Part shown: one piece after another, positions 16,180-23,720 of the stretch
How positions within the stretch are numbered: position 1 is the stretch's first letter
How the letters are laid out: every line of letters starts with the position of its first letter
Source of the DNA: Micromonospora mirobrigensis
GTDB taxonomy: Bacteria; Actinomycetota; Actinomycetes; Mycobacteriales; Micromonosporaceae
Direction: 5' to 3'
NCBI RefSeq assembly: GCF_900091555.1
Contig: NZ_FMCX01000006.1
Location: 279,116 to 343,115, forward strand
DNA length: 64,000 nucleotides
Notes under the pieces: generated by a model
What the model was told of the DNA's origin: nothing
Databases searched by the model: none
The model's input: only the letters and a program-made list of their open reading frames with translations
Translations under genes and position numbers: made by a program

Positions 16180-16247
16180 TCGTTCCGCAAGCCGGTCGAC
16201 GATCTGACTTGTGACATGGCTCTACTGATCCTGACCCCTTCTGTTGC

Positions 16248-17933
16248 ATGATGGCGGGCATGACGGAGACCCCGCACCCCCTCTACGACAGGCACGCCGA
16301 CACCCTCAACCGTGCGCTGACCGCGATCACGGAGCGCGGGTACTGGTCCGCCTACCCGGAGTCGCCCAGCCCCCGGGTCTACGGCGAGACCGCCGCCGCC
16401 GACGGGAAGGCCGCCTTCGAGGCGTACCTGAACGGCGATTTCGTCCTGGACCAGGCCACGGACGGCGACACGGTCGCCACCGAGGACAGCCCGTTCGGGC
16501 TGGAGCTGAACGTCCGCTACCCGCACGCCGGCGCCGACCAACTGGTGGCCGCCGCGACCGCCGCCCTGCCGGCCTGGCGCGACGCCGGCCCCCAGGCCCG
16601 CGCCGGGGTCTGCCTGGAGATCCTCGACCGGCTGCACAAGAACATCTTCGAGCTGGCCAACGCGGTGCAGTTCACCAGCGGCCAGGCCTTCGTGATGGCC
16701 TTCCAGGCCGGCGGCGCGCACGCGCTGGACCGCGCCCTGGAGGCGATCGCCTACGCGTACGCGGAGATGACCCGCCACCCGGGGACGGCCGGCTGGGAGA
16801 AGGCCGCCGGCAAGGGCGACCCGCTGCGGATGACCAAGACCTTCCACGTCGTGCCGCGCGGCGTGGCCCTGGTGATCGGCTGCAACACCTTCCCGACCTG
16901 GAACTCGTACCCGGGGCTCTTCGCCTCCCTGGTCACCGGCAACCCGGTGGTGGTCAAGCCGCACCCGCGCGCCGTGCTGCCGCTCGCCATCACGGTGAAG
17001 TACGCCCGCCAGGTGCTCGCCGAGGCCGGCTTCGACCCGAACCTGATGCAACTCGCCCCCGAGGCGCCGGGCGAGAAGCTCGCCACCACCCTGGCCCTGC
17101 ACCCGGCCGTGAAGGTCGTCGACTTCACCGGCTCCACCGAGTACGGCGACTGGCTGGAGGCGAACGCCCGGCAGGCCGCCGTCTACACCGAGAAGGCCGG
17201 GCTGAACACGGTCGTCATCGACTCCACCGACGACTTCGCCGGGATGTGCCGCAACCTGGGCTTCACCCTCACCCTCTACAGCGGCCAGATGTGCACCACC
17301 TCGCAGAACATCCTGATCCCCCGGGACGGCATCGCCACCGACCAGGGGCACAAGAGCTTCGACGAGGTGGCCGGCGGAATCGCCGCCGCGGTCGGCAAGC
17401 TCACCGCCGACCCGGCCCGTGGCGTCGAGCTGACCGGCGCGATCGTCAACGACGGGGTGCTCGAGCGGCTCGACGAGGTGACCAAGGTCGGCGAGCCGGT
17501 GCTGGAGTCGCGGACCGTCGAGCACCCGGCCTTCCCCGGCGCGGTCGTGCGTACGCCCACCGTGGTCAAGCTGGACGCCGGCGACACGGCGACCTACTCC
17601 AAGGAGTGGTTCGGGCCGATCTCGTTCGCCATCGCCACCGACTCCACGGAGCACAGCCTGCGGATCCTCCGCGAGACGGTGGGGGAGAAGGGCGCGCTCA
17701 CGGCGGGCGTCTACTCCACCGACGAGGCGGTGCTGGACGAGGCCGAGAAGGCGGCGATCGACGCTGGTGTGCACCTGTCGGCGAACCTGACCGGCGGGGT
17801 GTTCGTCAACCAGTCGGCGGCGTTCTCGGACTTCCACGGGTCGGGGGCGAACGCCGCGGCGAACTCGGCGCTGACCGACGGGGCGTACGTCTCCAACCGG
17901 TTCCGGATCGTGCAGAGCCGCCGCCACGCCTGA
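16248..17933 (+). CDS. paaN: PaaN-type aldehyde dehydrogenase family protein
   Basis: This 561-aa protein matches the phenylacetic-acid-degradation protein PaaN, an aldehyde-dehydrogenase-fold enzyme. Its typical start HPLYDRHADTLNRALTAI and RGYWSAYPE is followed by the ALDH domain: VIGCNTFPTWNS (~210), the substrate-loop STEYGDWLEANAR, catalytic-region GQMCTTSQNI (Cys ~348) and KEWFGPISF near the end. No other paa genes are in the window, so its role in ring-cleavage aldehyde oxidation is by family only. ATG 16248 and ATG 16260 are both possible starts; neither has a clear ribosome binding site. It ends in a GGGGCCCC repeat. Confidence 0.9.
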   Translation: MMAGMTETPHPLYDRHADTLNRALTAITERGYWSAYPESPSPRVYGETAAADGKAAFEAYLNGDFVLDQATDGDTVATEDSPFGLELNVRYPHAGADQLVAAATAALPAWRDAGPQARAGVCLEILDRLHKNIFELANAVQFTSGQAFVMAFQAGGAHALDRALEAIAYAYAEMTRHPGTAGWEKAAGKGDPLRMTKTFHVVPRGVALVIGCNTFPTWNSYPGLFASLVTGNPVVVKPHPRAVLPLAITVKYARQVLAEAGFDPNLMQLAPEAPGEKLATTLALHPAVKVVDFTGSTEYGDWLEANARQAAVYTEKAGLNTVVIDSTDDFAGMCRNLGFTLTLYSGQMCTTSQNILIPRDGIATDQGHKSFDEVAGGIAAAVGKLTADPARGVELTGAIVNDGVLERLDEVTKVGEPVLESRTVEHPAFPGAVVRTPTVVKLDAGDTATYSKEWFGPISFAIATDSTEHSLRILRETVGEKGALTAGVYSTDEAVLDEAEKAAIDAGVHLSANLTGGVFVNQSAAFSDFHGSGANAAANSALTDGAYVSNRFRIVQSRRHA

Positions 17934-17993
17934 GGTGTAAGGAGGGGCCCCTTCTTAACGCCTCCGGTATAGGAGGGGCCCCTTGTTAACACC
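17934..17993. repeat. GGGGCCCC intergenic inverted repeat, copy 2
   Basis: This copy has the same two-arm layout as copy 1 with a GCCTCCGGTAT linker, and its outer ends GGTGT/ACACC also pair. It begins right after the paaN stop, between convergent paaN and GNAT genes. Confidence 0.75.
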
Positions 17994-18037
17994 TCGCAGC
18001 GCGGGGACTCCGGCGAGGGACGTGGAGCCGGGTCTGT

Positions 18038-18604
18038 TCAGGCGGGGCGGCGCATCTGGAGTTCCTGCAGGGCGGGGACGGTGGGGTGGGGGACGCGGAC
18101 GCCGGTGTCGGTGAAGCCGAGCTTCCGGTACGCCCGGTGGGCGCGGTCGTTGCCGACCACCACCTCCAGCATCAGCTCCGGCCGGCCGCAGGACCGGGAC
18201 CAGGCGGCCACCGCCTCCACCAGCTCACCGAGCAGGCCGGTGCCCCGGCGGGTCGGGGTGACGTAGACGGCGTACACGACGGTCAGGCCGGGCTCCTGCG
18301 GCACGGCGACGCCGCCGGCGTGCCCGACCAGCCGGCCGCCCGGGTCGGCGACGAACTGCGCGGTGTGGCAGCCCGCCGAGACCGCGGCGATCCGGGCGCA
18401 GTAGTCGGCGTGCGGCCGGGCGGCGGCGTCCGCGATCGTCTCCAGGAAGGCCAGCGGGGCGTCGGCCAGCATCTCCAGGCGCAGCGCCCGCATCCGCGCG
18501 CCGTCGGCGGGCCGCACCCGGCGGACGGCGGCCGGCCGGAGGCCGGGGTCGCCGGCGTCGCGGGGGAGCCGGTCCGGGGCGTCGACGGTCGGGGTACGGG
18601 TCAT
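18038..18604 (-). CDS. GNAT-family N-acetyltransferase
   Basis: This is a 188-aa single-domain acetyltransferase. The core runs from VRPADGARMRALRLEML (~30-47) to the acetyl-CoA loop VYVTPTRRGTGLLGELVEA (~110-128; R/Q-x-x-G-x-G/A form) and the closing AHRAYRKLGFTDTGVRV (~155-172). Acceptor substrate cannot be predicted. The minus-strand ATG 18604 has TATGCA 6 nt upstream, a near-consensus leaderless arrangement, and no Shine-Dalgarno. A ~25-residue Pro/Asp/Arg-rich N-terminal tail precedes the domain, so a later start is possible. Confidence 0.88.
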   Translation of the reverse strand: MTRTPTVDAPDRLPRDAGDPGLRPAAVRRVRPADGARMRALRLEMLADAPLAFLETIADAAARPHADYCARIAAVSAGCHTAQFVADPGGRLVGHAGGVAVPQEPGLTVVYAVYVTPTRRGTGLLGELVEAVAAWSRSCGRPELMLEVVVGNDRAHRAYRKLGFTDTGVRVPHPTVPALQELQMRRPA

Positions 18605-18703
18605 GGCGCATGCATACCGCAGCGACGGTCGACGATGCGTTGAGGGGCGGAGGCCGCCCTTTTTGCCCGCGTTTGTGGCCGTGCGCCGTCGTCACTCCTC
18701 GTG

Positions 18704-18727
18704 TAGCGTGCGATTTCGGTCACCGAA
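18704..18727 (+). promoter_or_regulatory. Candidate cold-shock gene promoter and dyad
   Basis: A -10-like TAGCGT (18704-18709) is followed by the palindrome TTCGGT-C-ACCGAA (18715-18727) where the transcript would start. This would leave a ~110-nt leader before the cold-shock gene, a length usual for such mRNAs. The -35 is not evident. Confidence 0.35.
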
Positions 18728-18828
18728 TCAGCGGCCGTCGTCGATCGCTGGAACGGTGGCTCCCGGTACGCCGGCGCCGGCCGACGTCCCGGGGTTGGGG
18801 AACGCCGCGCAGAGTGAGGAAGTGCACC

Positions 18829-19032
18829 GTGGCACAGGGCACCGTGAAGTGGTTCAACTCCGAAAAGGGCTACGGCTTCATCGCCGTCGACGGCGGGCAG
18901 GACGTGTTCGTCCACTTCTCCGCGATCGAGATGGACGGCTACAAGGCACTCGACGACGGCCAGCGGGTCGAGTTCGAGATCTCCCAGGGCCAGAAGGGGC
19001 CGCAGGCCGAGCGGGTCCGCGTCATCGCCTGA
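18829..19032 (+). CDS. Cold-shock protein
   Basis: This 67-aa protein is a single CspA-type OB fold that binds RNA or single-stranded DNA. It has both RNA-binding motifs, KGYGFIAV (RNP1, ~15) and DVFVHFSAI (RNP2, ~29), and the typical start AQGTVKWFNSEKG. The GTG start is preceded by GTGAGGAAG at suitable distance. In Streptomyces I recall a csp gene in the same neighbourhood as thrC and groEL2, which agrees with this order. Confidence 0.96.
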   Translation: MAQGTVKWFNSEKGYGFIAVDGGQDVFVHFSAIEMDGYKALDDGQRVEFEISQGQKGPQAERVRVIA

Positions 19033-19171
19033 CCCGGGCCGGCGCCGACCGGAGGTGCGCCGGGTCGATGTGGCGGTTCGCCGGCGCGCCCGCCCCGAAC
19101 GGGGGCTGCGCGGGCAAGCCGTACCAGGGAAGATCATGAGCCGTTCCAGCCCATGCCGCTGAGGAGGCTCC

Positions 19172-20503
19172 ATGTCCGACCAGCCCCCACCCGGAGCCGA
19201 TCCCGGCGAGCCGGACGACGCCGGTCGGCCGGCCGACCGGGAGGCCGGACGGTCCGATCCGACCGCACCCCTGCCGGCGGACCCGACCGCACCGCCGCCC
19301 GTCGACCCGACCGCGCCGCAGCCGACCGTGTTCCCGCCGACCGGCGTGCTGCCGGGGAACCCGTCGGCGCCCAGCGGATTCCCGCCCGGCTACCCGCCCT
19401 ACCAGGGCCAGCCGCCCGGCCCGCCCTACGGCGGCTACCCGCCGGGCCAGCCGTACGGCGGCTACCCGCCGGGCCAGCCGTACGGCGGCTACCCGCCGGG
19501 CCAGCCCTACGGCGCCTACCCGCCCGGTGACCAGCCCTACGGCGCCTACCCGCCCGGCCAGCCCTACGGCGCCTATCCGCCCGGCCAGCCGTACGGTGAC
19601 CCGCTGGGCGCGGCCGTGCCGCCGTACGGCCCCGGATGGCCGGGCGGTGCCCCCTGGGATCCGCACGACCCGCTGGTCAACCCGCCGAACGGGGGCCTGG
19701 AGGGCTGGTGGAACCGGGGCCTCGCCGCGCTGCGGCGCAGCTGGCGGGTGCTGGTGCTGGTGCTGGTGGTGACCCAGGTCCTGCCGGCGCTGGCGATCTC
19801 CGTGCTCTCGGTGGTGCTGCTCCCGGCCGACGAGCTGGCGACGGCGCCGTCCGCCGACGGCCAGGTCGCGCTCCCGGACGGCTTCTTCACCGACCTCGCC
19901 CTCTTCGGGGCCGTCATCGGCCTGGGCAGCCTGCTCTTCGGCCTGTTGCAGGCGGCCGGCTGGGCCGCCGGCACCTGGGCGGTGACCCGGCAGGCGCTGG
20001 GTGAGGCGGTGACCGCCGGCGGCGCGCTGCGCTACGGCTTCCGGCGGGCGCTCGGCCTCTGGGGCTGGACCCTGCTGACCGGCCTGCTGATGGCGGTCGG
20101 CTTCTGCTTCTGCATCCTGCCCGGCATCTACCTCGCCTTCGCGCTGAGCCTGGTCACCCCGATCTACCTCTACGAGCGGGAGAACCCGATCGGCCGGTCG
20201 TTCCGGATGTTCCACGACCGGCTGGGCATGGTGCTCGGCCGGATCAGCCTGGTGGGGATCGTGGTGATCCTCTTCAGCGTCGTCACCTCCGTGGTGGAGG
20301 AGATCGCCACGTCGGCAGCCGGCACCGACCCGTTCGCCTCGCCCGCCGCGGCGGCCGGGCTGTTCGTGGCGCTGGTCGTCGCCGCCCTGCTCTCCGTGCC
20401 GGCGTATCTGGTGCAGCAGGTCGGCCTGGTGGTGACGTACGCCGAGCAGCGCGGCCAGGAGGGGCCGGTGAACAGCGCCCGGCTGGCCGGGGAACTCGGC
20501 TGA
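19172..20503 (+). CDS. Membrane protein with Pro/Gly/Tyr-rich repeat N-terminus
   Basis: The 443 residues divide into a disordered N-terminal ~165 and a hydrophobic C-terminal ~270. The tail carries six tandem PYG(G/A)YPPG(Q) units (~85-140) after Asp/Pro/Thr-rich DPTAP repeats. The membrane part has about six TM segments, including WRVLVLVLVVTQVLPALAI (~192) and GLWGWTLLTGLLMAVGFCFC (~293), with the loop LVTPIYLYERENPIGRSFR. The membrane part resembles predicted glycerophosphodiester-phosphodiesterase-associated or DUF-type membrane proteins of actinobacteria; I give no function. GAGGAGG precedes ATG 19172 by 4 nt. It is independent of groEL, which has its own operators. Confidence 0.85.
   Translation: MSDQPPPGADPGEPDDAGRPADREAGRSDPTAPLPADPTAPPPVDPTAPQPTVFPPTGVLPGNPSAPSGFPPGYPPYQGQPPGPPYGGYPPGQPYGGYPPGQPYGGYPPGQPYGAYPPGDQPYGAYPPGQPYGAYPPGQPYGDPLGAAVPPYGPGWPGGAPWDPHDPLVNPPNGGLEGWWNRGLAALRRSWRVLVLVLVVTQVLPALAISVLSVVLLPADELATAPSADGQVALPDGFFTDLALFGAVIGLGSLLFGLLQAAGWAAGTWAVTRQALGEAVTAGGALRYGFRRALGLWGWTLLTGLLMAVGFCFCILPGIYLAFALSLVTPIYLYERENPIGRSFRMFHDRLGMVLGRISLVGIVVILFSVVTSVVEEIATSAAGTDPFASPAAAAGLFVALVVAALLSVPAYLVQQVGLVVTYAEQRGQEGPVNSARLAGELG
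19421..19597 (+). repeat. 27-30-bp tandem repeat encoding PYGGYPPGQ units
   Basis: Six tandem units, three with Gly-Gly-Tyr then three with Gly-Ala-Tyr, are conserved at DNA level within each set, indicating recent duplication. One unit carries an inserted Asp codon. Confidence 0.85.
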
Positions 20504-20518
20504 CCCGAGGCGATCGTG

Positions 20519-20545
20519 CTTGCACTCGGCAGGGGAGAGTGCTAA
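20519..20545 (+). promoter_or_regulatory. CIRCE operator 1 (HrcA)
   Basis: CTTGCACTC-N9-GAGTGCTAA fits the CIRCE pattern. It spans a promoter formed by TTGCAC (20520-20525) and TAAACA (20543-20548) with a 17-bp spacer, so HrcA bound here would block polymerase. Confidence 0.88.
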
Positions 20546-20553
20546 ACAAGTCA

Positions 20554-20580
20554 TTGGCACTCCCGTACGGTGAGTGCCAA
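20554..20580 (+). promoter_or_regulatory. CIRCE operator 2 (HrcA)
   Basis: TTGGCACTC-N9-GAGTGCCAA is a perfect 9-bp inverted repeat, 35 bp downstream of operator 1 and just past the predicted transcript start. Confidence 0.9.
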
Positions 20581-20777
20581 TGGTCGGGACGGTGGGGCCA
20601 TGGTCGCGCCGGCGTTGGAGACGTCGGTTCGGCACACGGCCGGTCGTCGCGGGCTATCCGGCCCGGCCGAAGGACGTCGTCGTCGCCAGGTGGCGACGTC
20701 CCAAGGTGCGTACACCAGGCGGCCCATCCGGGACACACACTCGGGTGGCCCGTGAGTGTCCAGGAGGACAACGCCGT

Positions 20778-22400
<1,623 letters not shown>

Positions 22401-22424
22401 GTCCAGCCCCATCCAGTACGCCGA

Positions 22425-22458
22425 AAGGGGGCGGGCCGCGTCAGCGGTCCGCCCCCTT
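22425..22458 (+). terminator. groEL terminator hairpin
   Basis: AAGGGGGCGGGCCGC pairs with GCGGTCCGCCCCCTT (15 bp with one G-U) around a 4-nt loop, 25 nt past the groEL stop and ahead of a convergent small gene. Confidence 0.75.
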
Positions 22459-22485
22459 CCGTATGTCCGATCCGTGCCTGTCGAC

Positions 22486-22686
22486 TCAGTCCGGCGGTGG
22501 GATCCGGACCGGCTCGTCGACCGCCAGCGGCTCGTCGCCGGCCGGCTCGTCGGTGCCGGTGAGCTCGGCCAACTGCTCGGCGTCGCCGTAGTCCCGCTGG
22601 TCGAACGGCAGCTTCGCCGGCCCGCCGCCGATCTCCGGCCAGGTGCCGCGCCGCCCCTCGTCGAGCTCTTCGTCGTCCGTGGCCAT
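22486..22686 (-). CDS. Small acidic hypothetical protein
   Basis: This 66-aa, strongly acidic protein (MATDDEELDEGRRGTWPEIG at the start) has a conserved-looking core around AKLPFDQRDYGDAEQLAEL. It has no Cys, signal or membrane segment. A good GGAGGAGG ribosome binding site sits 6 nt before ATG 22686, and a 7-bp palindrome lies just upstream, so the gene is probably real. Function unknown. It is convergent with groEL. Confidence 0.72.
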   Translation of the reverse strand: MATDDEELDEGRRGTWPEIGGGPAKLPFDQRDYGDAEQLAELTGTDEPAGDEPLAVDEPVRIPPPD

Positions 22687-22697
22687 CGCCGCCTCCT

Positions 22698-22714
22698 CCT
22701 ACCGAAACGGTAGG
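22698..22714 (-). promoter_or_regulatory. Palindrome CCTACCG-N3-CGGTAGG before the acidic small gene
   Basis: This perfect 7-bp inverted repeat overlaps the start of the ribosome binding site of the 66-aa gene. It could be an operator, or an mRNA hairpin that masks the site. Confidence 0.4.
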
Positions 22715-22747
22715 GGGTGCCGACGCCCGGCACGGGCGAAACCGGGG

Positions 22748-23674
22748 TTATCCGATCGTGCGGCGGTACAGCCAGAAGACCCGTTCGATCCGGGCCCCCG
22801 CGCTGCCCGAGTAGAACGACACCGGCCCCACCCAGCCGATCTGCGCCGACGACAGGCCGGCGGCCCGCTGGTCGCGCAGGCAGCGCCGCAACAGCACCCC
22901 GCCGATCCCCGAACCGGCCGCCTCCGGGGCGGTGCCCATCGGCCCGAACCAGCTCGGCCGGGCCGACCCGTACGCGGCGAAGCCGAGGATCCTCCCGTCC
23001 CGCTCGGCCAGGTGCGCTCCCGCGTCCGGGCGGCCCACCGAGCCGGCCAGCTCGCCGTCCCACGTCCCGCCGAAGACCGACCGGGCGAACGCGGTCAGCG
23101 CCGGCAGGTCCGCCGGCTCGGCCCGGCGTACGGCCACGCCGCGCTCGGCCAGCCGCCGCTCGGCGTCGTCGGTCGGGCGGAGCGCGGGGGAGCCGTCGGT
23201 CAGCTCGGCGGTCATGTTCCACGCCGTACGGTCCTGCCGGTGGCCGAGCGCCAGCGCCAGGCAGACCGCCGGGGTGTACCGGACGTCGATGCCGGGCCAG
23301 GCGTAGTACGGCGGGTTTCCGGCCAGCAGCAGCTCCGTCGCGCCCCGCTCGGCGAGCCGCCGTTCGACCGCCGCCAGCAGGGCCCGCCCGACGCCCCGAC
23401 GGCGCCGGTCCGGGGCCACCGCCACCAGGTCCACGTGCCCGAGCCGCGGGTCCTCGGTCGAGAGCGAGCCGATCAGCACCCCGACCAGTTCCGTCCCCGC
23501 GTACGCCCCCAGCCCGACCACCGGGCGGGCGGCGGCGGCCCGGGTCCAGACGGTGTCCACGACGGCCGCCGCCTCGGTGGCGTCCTCCGGCAGGTCCAGC
23601 GCCCGTTGGCAGAGCGCGACCACGGCCGGCGCCTGCTCGACGGTCAGCTCGGCGACGGTGATCTCCGCGTCCAT
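22748..23674 (-). CDS. Tandem-domain GNAT acetyltransferase
   Basis: This 308-aa protein holds two GNAT modules. The first has the intact acetyl-CoA loop VDLVAVAPDRRRRGVGRALLAAV (~80-100) followed by LLLAGNPPYYAWPGIDV. The second (~165-300) ends with GTAPEAAGSGIGGVLLRRCL and a GPVSFYSGSAGARIERVFW segment. The first module is probably the active one. ATG 23674 is preferred to an upstream ATG at 23713 because TAGGGT lies 8 nt before it. Acceptor unknown. It follows the subtilase gene on the same strand at 46 nt but seems to have its own promoter. Confidence 0.88.
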   Translation of the reverse strand: MDAEITVAELTVEQAPAVVALCQRALDLPEDATEAAAVVDTVWTRAAAARPVVGLGAYAGTELVGVLIGSLSTEDPRLGHVDLVAVAPDRRRRGVGRALLAAVERRLAERGATELLLAGNPPYYAWPGIDVRYTPAVCLALALGHRQDRTAWNMTAELTDGSPALRPTDDAERRLAERGVAVRRAEPADLPALTAFARSVFGGTWDGELAGSVGRPDAGAHLAERDGRILGFAAYGSARPSWFGPMGTAPEAAGSGIGGVLLRRCLRDQRAAGLSSAQIGWVGPVSFYSGSAGARIERVFWLYRRTIG

Positions 23675-23682
23675 GGCAGCCG

Positions 23683-23688
23683 ACCCTA
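23683..23688 (-). promoter_or_regulatory. -10 hexamer TAGGGT for the tandem GNAT gene
   Basis: TAGGGT ends 8 nt before ATG 23674, slightly longer than the usual leaderless gap. Confidence 0.42.
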
Positions 23689-23720
23689 GGCCATCCGGGC
23701 GCCCGGGCGACATCCCTCGG

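Larger units (their letters stand above)
15817..16247. other. 431-bp intergenic region with nested hairpins and a structured paaN leader
   Basis: Moving from thrC to paaN, this region holds a 60-nt nested palindrome (15851-15910), a G-rich unstructured stretch, a sigma-70-like promoter (16024-16052), two hairpins (16103-16119 and 16146-16179) and an 11-codon open frame ending on the paaN start. No tRNA was found. Confidence 0.6.

Noticed and set aside
19421..19597. Regular 27-30-bp repeats considered as a CRISPR array
   Set aside because: There are no unique spacers, the repeats are in frame inside a membrane-protein gene, and no cas genes are present.
22748..23674. Tandem GNAT protein considered as a second mycothiol synthase
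   Set aside because: It lacks the linker and second-domain motifs seen in the mshD product at 48246-49169; only the general GNAT folds are shared.
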